A DNA stretch of 6,138 nucleotides from Bacteroidales bacterium. Its GTDB lineage: Bacteria > Bacteroidota > Bacteroidia > Bacteroidales > FEN-979. Of the stretch, positions 1-5,147 are shown piece by piece; the stretch's first letter is position 1, and every line of letters starts with the position of its first letter. A program made the position numbers and the translations under genes. The notes beneath the pieces are model-generated. The model worked only from the letters and a program-made list of their open reading frames with translations, was not told where the DNA came from and did no database searches. The DNA lies in the NCBI GenBank assembly GCA_016926765.1, contig JAFGNY010000123.1, positions 1-6,138 on the forward strand, given 5' to 3'.

Positions 1-14
1 ATAGATAAATATAT

Positions 15-596
15 ATGAAAGAGACCCGATCTTACGCCGAATGGTTGCCAGTCCTTAAGAACAGTGATGTGATCTACCTTTTTCTCTATAAGAAAAATGG
101 CACTGCCGTAAACCGGTGTGCATTTGATAATCTGGAAAAAGCTGTCAGAACTGTCAGCGATGTGAAAGTTTTCTTTGCCAATGTGGAGGAGACCCGGGAT
201 ATTCATCCGAACTATCCGGTAAACACAGTCCCTATTTTATTGGAATTTGAAAAAGGCGTCTTGAAAAATACCCTGAAAGGGTGTCAGGACTCAACCTATT
301 ATATCAATCATTTCGAAAACAAGATGGCTTCTATCACGGCGCAAAAGGAGGGAAAGCCCTCTTACAGCGTAACAGTTTACTCTACTCCGACCTGCTCCTG
401 GTGTACTACTCTGAAAACATATCTGCGTAAAAACAGAATTCAATTCACCGATATAGATGTCTCACGAGATCAGGATGCTGCACGTGAAATGGTCAACCGT
501 AGTGGGCAGCAGGGTGTTCCTCAAAGTGTGATTAACGGGGAGGTGATTGTGGGTTTCAATAAAGCCAGGATCGATCAGTTGCTGGGTACGAAGTAA
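15..596 (+). CDS. Two-domain thioredoxin-fold protein: degenerate Trx-like N-terminus plus glutaredoxin-like C-terminus
   Basis: Predicted cytoplasmic thiol-disulfide protein of 193 aa with no signal peptide or membrane segment. Seen: residues 118-190 read as a glutaredoxin/NrdH-type domain, with a beta strand (VTVYSTPT), a dithiol active site C127-S-W-C130, a cis-proline motif G167-V-P169-Q and a terminal G-F/helix (VGFNKARIDQLL). Residues about 10-105 look like a second thioredoxin fold: strand VIYLFLY, a later strand VKVFFANVEE and a cis-Pro motif T71-V-P73 followed by LLEFEKG. This domain lacks CxxC and keeps only isolated cysteines, C35 near the expected active-site position and C90. The start is fixed by an in-frame TAA at 6-8 and a single ATG at 15. 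The leader is A/T-rich with no Shine-Dalgarno. Family knowledge: such Grx domains reduce disulfides or mixed disulfides. Inference: the N-terminal half is structural, substrate-binding or monothiol. The partner is unknown. The domain call is firm, the function open. Confidence 0.85.
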   Translation: MKETRSYAEWLPVLKNSDVIYLFLYKKNGTAVNRCAFDNLEKAVRTVSDVKVFFANVEETRDIHPNYPVNTVPILLEFEKGVLKNTLKGCQDSTYYINHFENKMASITAQKEGKPSYSVTVYSTPTCSWCTTLKTYLRKNRIQFTDIDVSRDQDAAREMVNRSGQQGVPQSVINGEVIVGFNKARIDQLLGTK

Positions 597-604
597 AAGA
601 CGAA

Positions 605-667
605 GGAATAAGGAATAAGGAATAAGGAATAAGGAATAAGGAATAAGGAATTTGGAACAAGGAATAA
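605..667. repeat. Tandem 7-bp repeat, GGAATAA, about 9 units
   Basis: Six perfect GGAATAA units run from 605 to 646. Three further units in the same phase follow: GGAATTT (647-653), GGAACAA (654-660) and GGAATAA (661-667). Two weaker units can be traced to about 681 (GAGAAAG, GGAACAC). The perfect core at the left and decay at the right suggest recent slippage expansion at the left end. The strand bias is extreme: purines plus T on the top strand, almost no C. Short intergenic heptad arrays of this sort are, to my knowledge, common in Bacteroidota genomes; their role is not established. Confidence 0.95.
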
Positions 668-692
668 GAGAAAGGGAACACCATACATCGTC

Positions 693-716
693 CAATCGAC
701 AATCGACAATCGACAA
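693..716. repeat. Tandem 7-bp repeat, CAATCGA, 3.4 units
   Basis: CAATCGA occurs at 693-699, 700-706 and 707-713, and a partial CAA ends the array at 716. It has the same period as the GGAATAA array 26 bp upstream but an unrelated sequence, and it is out of phase with it (offset 88 bp, not a multiple of 7). It ends 39 bp before the preferred GroES-like start, so it could touch that gene's promoter region. Confidence 0.9.
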
Positions 717-736
717 GGCCTCATGACGTTTATAAT
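710..736 (+). promoter_or_regulatory. Weak candidate promoter for the GroES-like gene
   Basis: TATAAT (731-736) is an exact match to the classical -10 hexamer. TCGACA (710-715), formed by the end of the CAATCGA array, matches TTGACA at five of six positions, but the 15-bp spacing is short. Transcription would begin near 743, leaving a leader of about a dozen bases before the ATG at 756. The Bacteroidota primary sigma factor prefers a TAnnTTTG -7 element, which I do not find here, so this may be a chance match in A/T-rich DNA. Confidence 0.2.
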
Positions 737-755
737 AACAATTAACAAAATAACA

Positions 756-1043
756 ATGAACGAATTACAACCGATTAATCAGAATGTTTTGCTCGATATG
801 AGCGATGAAGCAGGGGAGCAGGTCACTTCAGGTGGGATCATCATTCCTGATACTGCCAAAGAAAAGAAAAAATGGGCAAAGGTATTGGCTATCTCTACTA
901 TTGAAAATGCAGAGATCTCTGTGGGAGAGGTCGTCCTCTTCAAGGAATACAGTGGTACACACGTGGATTTTGAAGGCAAGAAATACCTTCTGGTACCGTA
1001 TGCCGACATTCTGGCAAAGATTGTTGAGACAGAGGAGATTTAA
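756..1043 (+). CDS. GroES (Cpn10)-family co-chaperonin-like protein, divergent
   Basis: Co-chaperonin-type protein of 95 aa, expected to form a heptameric lid on a GroEL-type chaperonin in the cytoplasm. Seen: N-terminal strand (LQPINQNVLL), a mobile loop with the GroEL-contacting hydrophobic tripeptide (S25-G-G-I28-I-I30-P), the family DTAKEK motif, V-G-E-V-V-L-F (56-62), K-E-Y-S-G-T (63-68), and the closing strand YLLVPYADILAKI. The start is placed at ATG 756 after an A-rich leader. An in-frame ATG at 723 would add 11 residues (MTFIITINKIT) that match nothing in the family, and 95 aa is the usual GroES length. Odd points: W40-A41-K replaces the conserved G of the RGEV/KGEV turn, and the segment between AIS and VGE (the GroES roof hairpin) is short. 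No groEL follows. It is probably a second GroES paralogue, so no gene symbol is given. Confidence 0.85.
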   Translation: MNELQPINQNVLLDMSDEAGEQVTSGGIIIPDTAKEKKKWAKVLAISTIENAEISVGEVVLFKEYSGTHVDFEGKKYLLVPYADILAKIVETEEI

Positions 1044-4000
1044 CCGGAAGTTGGCACCTTCCTGGTAAACACACCGTACAACACCGGTACGATGATCAGT
1101 GTGAGGAAAGTGGAAACAAAAAGACCTCCAATGATCGTCCATCCCAGAGGCGCCCACATGGTGCTGCCGCTCAGCGTAAGGGGAAGCAATCCCCCGATCG
1201 TGGTCAGACTGGTTAACAGGATAGGGGTGAAGCGGGTTTCGCCGGAGGTGATCACGGCTTCCCTTAATGGCATCCCCTGTTTAAGAAGTTTATTGGTGTA
1301 ATCAACGAGGATGATGGAATTATTTACCACGATTCCAACCAGGCTGATCAACCCGATGAAAGCTGAAAAGGAAAAGGTATAACCGGTAATGAATAATGCC
1401 CAAATCATTCCGATCACAGCGAAAGGAATGGCAGCGTAAATGATCAGCGGCTGAATGAAGGAACGGAACTGCAGTACCAGTACGGCAAAGATCGCGATCA
1501 TGGCGATAATGATTGCGATCTGCATGCCGCCGAAGGACTCGCCCCGGCTTTCCAGTTCTCCACTGATCACATAGTGATACCCGCTTGGAAAGGGATAGGC
1601 CTTTAGCTGGCTGAGCAAGGGGTTCATCACCTCATCAAGGTTCGCTCCTTTCTCTATGTCCGCTTTAACAAGCGCTGTTCGTTCCAGATCGAACCGCTGG
1701 ATCATACTGGGAGACTGTGTGAACTCAATGGATGCCAGTTGGTTCAACGGAATCATCTTTCCTGTAACCGACTGAACAAAAACCCGGTCGAAATCAGCGG
1801 CTGTGATCGTATCTCCTGCCGACATCCGCAGGACAATCTGATACTCTTTCCCCTCAGGATCCCTGTATTTACTGACACTCATACCATTTATGGCCGTTCT
1901 GACCGTTTTATCGATTACAATCACAGGAACACCATAGATTCCCGCTTTTTCTTTGTTGATCTTTACCCTGATATCCAGTTGTTTTCTCGACAATTCATTT
2001 TCTACATTAATGGCTCCGGGTCGTGCGGCCAACATTGATTCCACCTCTCCGGAAATTTTCTCCAGTACATCCAGATTTTCTCCGGTAATATAAATCATCA
2101 CTGGTGCTTCAATCGGACGGCCCTGTTCAAATTCCTTGATGTTGATCTTCGCTCCTGGATACGTTGAAAAGTACTCTCTCAGCCGGGTAATGAGCGCATC
2201 AAAGGAATTGGCTTCATAGGTATCAAGCTGGACAAAAATCTCTGCAAAATTTTTCGCATAATTTTTCTCGAATACATTGTAGTAAATCCTGGGATTTCCA
2301 TGACCGACATTGGTTGTATAGTATTCCACCTCCGGAATAGTATCGAGCACCGATTCGACAAACAGGGCTGTTTCATTCGTCTTATCCAGGTTGGTTCCGT
2401 CAGGAAGATTGACCTGGATCAGAAATTGTGGCTTCTCTGCTTTTGGGAAAAAGGAGATCCCGACGAATTGAAACATATACAGAGAGAAAAGAAATACAGC
2501 AATCGCTGATGAGAGGGTCAATGCTTTGTGTTGAATCGCATATCCGAGAATGTTCCGATAGGGACCTTCAATGAACAGGTTAATCTTTCGTTGAAAAAAC
2601 GTGGTTTCTTTTTTTGAATTTTGTAGGGAAATATTTTGAAATAATTTACTGGTAACCAGAGGAGTAAGAGTAAGTGCGACCAACAGCGACATGGTCAGGG
2701 TAGCAATGATGATGACGGGAAGGCTTTTAATAAACTCACCGGAAGCTTCCGGCATCATAATGATGGGAATAAAAGCCAGGATAGTGGTCGCTGTAGCGCT
2801 TACAACCGGCCATCCGATTTCAGAGGTGGCAGCGATGGACGCTTCCCGCGGCGAAAACCCCATTGATCTGTACCGGTTTATATTCTGTACAATGACAATT
2901 GAATTATCCACAAGCATTCCAAGGGCCACAACCAATCCGGCAATTGAGATCTGTTGTAATCCGAATCCAAGCAGGTGGACGAGGAAAATCCCCATAATGA
3001 TCGAAAGCGGGATTGCCAGGATAACGACCAGTGATGACCTGACACCCATGGCAAGAAAGATAAAAAGACCTACCAGGATGATTCCTTGCAGAAGATTGAG
3101 CAGGAAATTGCTGATCCGTTTGTCTACCCATACTGACTGGTCGAAGACCGTAAACAAACGAATCGTATTGGGAAGATTTGACCTGAACTGGATCAATTCC
3201 GGTTCGATCCCTTTCCGGATGTCAAAGATGTTGAAGTCAGGTTTCTGTTTTACTTCCAGGAAAATGCACCTTTCCTGGTTGACGCGTGCGAAGTACCGGT
3301 TTTCTTCATACCCGAACCGGATATCGGCAATATCGGAAAGCCTGACGAGTCGCCCGTTCCATGAATTTACCACGGTATTTCCCATCTCATCAAGGTTTCC
3401 AAAGGAGCCGCTGGTTTGGATGGTGAAGGTTTTTCCTGCAAGTTTCATTGCTCCACCGGGAATGTTAGCGTTATTGCTTTGGATCGATTTTTCTATCTGA
3501 TCGAGGGAGATATTCATAGCCGCCATCTTTTGAAAATCAAGCGTCACCCTGATCTCTTGTTCCGGGAAGGCTTTGATATCCACTTTTTTCACACCTTCAA
3601 CCTGCTGAAGCCGTTTCTTTAACCGATCGGCGGCGTGTTCCATCTCCCGGTAGGAGGCCTTCTCGGAGATGAGGGCCAGTTGCATGATCACGACATCAGA
3701 AGTGGTCCACTCAAGAAAACTAAGATTCATGATCCCATCAGGAAGTTTGTTCTGGATGCTGTTTACTTTCTGGACCACTTCATCATATTTCTTTTTAGCA
3801 TCCGTGCCAAAATAAAACTCCACGGAGAAATAAGCCAGTCCGTCACGGATCGTGGTTTTGATCCGTTTGATGTCGTCGAGTTCGTTGACGGCATCTTCGA
3901 TGGGGGTTACCACCAACTCCTCCAGATCAACAGGGGAAGCGCCCGGATAGATGACGATAACCGATGCCCCGGGAACATTAACCGGAGGGTCCTCTGTTCG

Positions 4001-4099
4001 GGGCATGGTGATGAAAGAGTTGATGCCGGCTATAATCAGTAAGATGAATACCAGCATGGTAAACTGGTAATTATCTATTGCTAGTCTTGGAAGTTTCAT
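1040..4099 (-). CDS. RND-family efflux pump, inner-membrane permease (AcrB-like)
   Basis: Proton-driven RND transporter of 1019 aa, the usual AcrB-family size. Seen: TM1 (about 12-32) followed by MPRTEDP; a large periplasmic loop (about 33-330); TM2-TM6 (about 331-482), including TM4 with G394-M-L-V-D398-N399-S; TM7 (about 526-546) followed by G-I-S-F-F-P; a second periplasmic loop (about 550-858); and TM8-TM12 (about 859-1010), with TM10 G922-I-V-V-N926-N927-S and TM11 R956 and T963. D398 corresponds to AcrB D407, N399 to D408, N926 to K940, R956 to R971 and T963 to T978. The start is the ATG at 4099, 7 nt after the adaptor stop. A TTG at 4129 would overlap the adaptor gene and add ten unlikely residues. 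It is last in a tolC-adaptor-pump operon. The substrate is unknown; an expanded periplasmic loop argues for drug, lipid or other small molecules rather than a SecDF role. Confidence 0.95.
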   Translation of the reverse strand: MKLPRLAIDNYQFTMLVFILLIIAGINSFITMPRTEDPPVNVPGASVIVIYPGASPVDLEELVVTPIEDAVNELDDIKRIKTTIRDGLAYFSVEFYFGTDAKKKYDEVVQKVNSIQNKLPDGIMNLSFLEWTTSDVVIMQLALISEKASYREMEHAADRLKKRLQQVEGVKKVDIKAFPEQEIRVTLDFQKMAAMNISLDQIEKSIQSNNANIPGGAMKLAGKTFTIQTSGSFGNLDEMGNTVVNSWNGRLVRLSDIADIRFGYEENRYFARVNQERCIFLEVKQKPDFNIFDIRKGIEPELIQFRSNLPNTIRLFTVFDQSVWVDKRISNFLLNLLQGIILVGLFIFLAMGVRSSLVVILAIPLSIIMGIFLVHLLGFGLQQISIAGLVVALGMLVDNSIVIVQNINRYRSMGFSPREASIAATSEIGWPVVSATATTILAFIPIIMMPEASGEFIKSLPVIIIATLTMSLLVALTLTPLVTSKLFQNISLQNSKKETTFFQRKINLFIEGPYRNILGYAIQHKALTLSSAIAVFLFSLYMFQFVGISFFPKAEKPQFLIQVNLPDGTNLDKTNETALFVESVLDTIPEVEYYTTNVGHGNPRIYYNVFEKNYAKNFAEIFVQLDTYEANSFDALITRLREYFSTYPGAKINIKEFEQGRPIEAPVMIYITGENLDVLEKISGEVESMLAARPGAINVENELSRKQLDIRVKINKEKAGIYGVPVIVIDKTVRTAINGMSVSKYRDPEGKEYQIVLRMSAGDTITAADFDRVFVQSVTGKMIPLNQLASIEFTQSPSMIQRFDLERTALVKADIEKGANLDEVMNPLLSQLKAYPFPSGYHYVISGELESRGESFGGMQIAIIIAMIAIFAVLVLQFRSFIQPLIIYAAIPFAVIGMIWALFITGYTFSFSAFIGLISLVGIVVNNSIILVDYTNKLLKQGMPLREAVITSGETRFTPILLTSLTTIGGLLPLTLSGSTMWAPLGWTIIGGLFVSTFLTLIIVPVLYGVFTRKVPTSG
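1044..1065 (+). terminator. Small stem-loop directly after the GroES-like stop, possible weak terminator
   Basis: GGAAG (1046-1050) pairs perfectly with CTTCC (1058-1062) across a 7-nt loop. CC at 1044-1045 can pair with GG at 1064-1065 if T1063 is bulged. It begins one base after the GroES-like stop codon, where a terminator would be expected, but there is no U-run after it and it lies inside the 3' end of the RND pump gene on the other strand. The stem may simply reflect coding sequence. Confidence 0.2.
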
Positions 4100-4106
4100 G
4101 ACAGGA

Positions 4107-5141
4107 TTATTCGTTTGCCGGTTTGACAATGCGCACTTTTTCTCCGTCGGTCAGGTAGTTGGCTCCTTCCAGCACAACCTCTTCTCCTGGATCCAATCCG
4201 CTGGTAATGCAGATCATGCCGGTAACCTGCCGGATGGTCACGGTTCGTAAATGGGCGATGGAATCTTTCACTACAAACAGTTTTCCCTGATGGTTTTCTG
4301 CTTCAACCAACACGTCGATAGGCAAGAGCAGACAACTATCGGCATGGGGAGGCAGGATATCTGCTTTGGCTATAAATCCTGAGGCCAGTTCGTACTTTCC
4401 GGGATGAACGGCGAGTTCAACTTCATAGGTTCCCGTATAGGGATCGGCCGATTTTCCGACTTGAGTAATCCGGGCTGGGAAATCAACCCCCGGGTAAGCA
4501 TCAAAAAAAATCCTGGCAGGATCTCCCAGGTTGACCCGGACGATATCACGGTCGGTGAGGTTGGCTTTGACGATCCAGTCATCTTCAGTGGAACCGAATA
4601 ACATGACAGGTTGACCTGCACTGACGATCTCGTTTTCCTCTGAGAGTTTCAGGAGAATCTTTCCGGTTGCCGGCGCTTCAATCGTGGAGTACTTCAGGTT
4701 AAACTGAGCAATTTCAACATTGGTGCGGGCTACTTCCATGGCTGTTCGGGCATCCTGCAGGTGTTCCAGCGTTGCCACGCTGTCGCGGTACAAATTATCG
4801 ACCCGCTGGTAATCCCTTACTGCCTTCTGAAAAGCCTGTTCTGCCTGTTGTTTTTTTGCCTCGATTTCGGCCAGGTTCAGGCTGGCCAGGAGCCTCCCCT
4901 TTTTAACGGATTGTCCTTCATTCACAGGAATCTGATCAATGATCCCACCGGTTTTAAAACTGAGTTTCACCTCCGTTTTGGAGGATAGTTTTCCGGAAGT
5001 ATGGATCGGTTGTCTAAACTCCTGCGGTGAGACAGCCACAATCGTTACCCGCTGGATTTTTTCCTCTGTTTTCGAGGGATCCGTGTTATGGCACCCCCAG
5101 AGGAGGAGGATCAGGAAAATGAATGCGTTGGTTTTTTTCAT
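4107..5141 (-). CDS. RND efflux periplasmic adaptor (membrane fusion protein), lipoprotein
   Basis: Adaptor of 344 aa joining the RND pump to the TolC channel in the periplasm (HlyD/AcrA family). Seen: a lipoprotein signal (MKK, hydrophobic 6-15, lipobox L14-W-G-C17) predicts lipid anchoring at C17. The first lipoyl half is at about 52-90 (LSFKTGGIIDQIPVNEGQSV, with VNEGQSVKKG). An alpha-helical hairpin (about 91-150) is rich in A, Q, E and K. The second lipoyl half is at about 151-182 (IEAPATGKIL). A beta-barrel domain spans about 186-262 and a membrane-proximal domain about 265-340, ending in DGEKVRIV. It is slightly shorter than AcrA (about 400 aa), with a short hairpin. It starts 6 nt after the TolC-family stop and ends 7 nt before the pump ATG, so the three are very likely translated from one message. 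Two extra cysteines (C270, C311) lie in the C-terminal third. Confidence 0.93.
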   Translation of the reverse strand: MKKTNAFIFLILLLWGCHNTDPSKTEEKIQRVTIVAVSPQEFRQPIHTSGKLSSKTEVKLSFKTGGIIDQIPVNEGQSVKKGRLLASLNLAEIEAKKQQAEQAFQKAVRDYQRVDNLYRDSVATLEHLQDARTAMEVARTNVEIAQFNLKYSTIEAPATGKILLKLSEENEIVSAGQPVMLFGSTEDDWIVKANLTDRDIVRVNLGDPARIFFDAYPGVDFPARITQVGKSADPYTGTYEVELAVHPGKYELASGFIAKADILPPHADSCLLLPIDVLVEAENHQGKLFVVKDSIAHLRTVTIRQVTGMICITSGLDPGEEVVLEGANYLTDGEKVRIVKPANE

Positions 5142-5147
5142 AGGGAT

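Larger units (their letters stand above)
597..755. other. Intergenic spacer carrying two heptad repeat arrays
   Basis: This 159-bp gap lies between the glutaredoxin-like gene and the preferred start of the GroES-like gene. It consists of a purine-rich 7-bp repeat array, a short unique stretch, a second and different 7-bp repeat array, and an A/T-rich leader just before the GroES-like start. I see no RNA gene, no convincing stem-loop terminator after the upstream stop, and no CIRCE-type inverted repeat (TTAGCACTC-N9-GAGTGCTAA) of the kind that controls some groE operons. Confidence 0.8.

Noticed and set aside
462..716. Minus-strand open frame encoding a repetitive LIPYSLF-type peptide
   Set aside because: The periodic peptide is just the 7-bp GGAATAA array read in triplets (three units = seven codons), and the rest is antisense to the glutaredoxin-like gene. 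No start context or family resemblance.
605..716. Possible CRISPR array
   Set aside because: The units are contiguous 7-mers with no unique spacers between them; these are simple tandem repeats.
723..755. N-terminal extension of the GroES-like protein from the ATG at 723
   Set aside because: The 11 extra residues precede the conserved first strand and have no counterpart in the family; the ATG at 756 has the A-rich leader typical of the presumed phylum.
597..755. Heat-shock operator (CIRCE) before the GroES-like gene
   Set aside because: I looked for TTAGCACTC and its inverted arm and saw neither half-site.
805..1068. Second plus-strand frame inside the GroES-like gene
   Set aside because: It is an overlapping +1-type shadow rich in R, S and W with no family resemblance; the GroES frame explains the region.
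828..1157. Minus-strand open frame spanning the GroES-like gene and the pump 3' end
   Set aside because: It is antisense to a clear GroES-family gene and crosses the convergent junction without any recognisable product.
2691..3500. 269-codon plus-strand open frame
   Set aside because: It lies wholly antisense to the RND pump gene, whose motifs and TM pattern are unambiguous. Its translation has no recognisable domain, so it is a mirror of pump codon use.
3635..4042. 135-codon plus-strand open frame antisense to the 5' part of the pump gene
   Set aside because: Low-complexity D/H/F-rich translation with no motif, fully inside the pump coding region.
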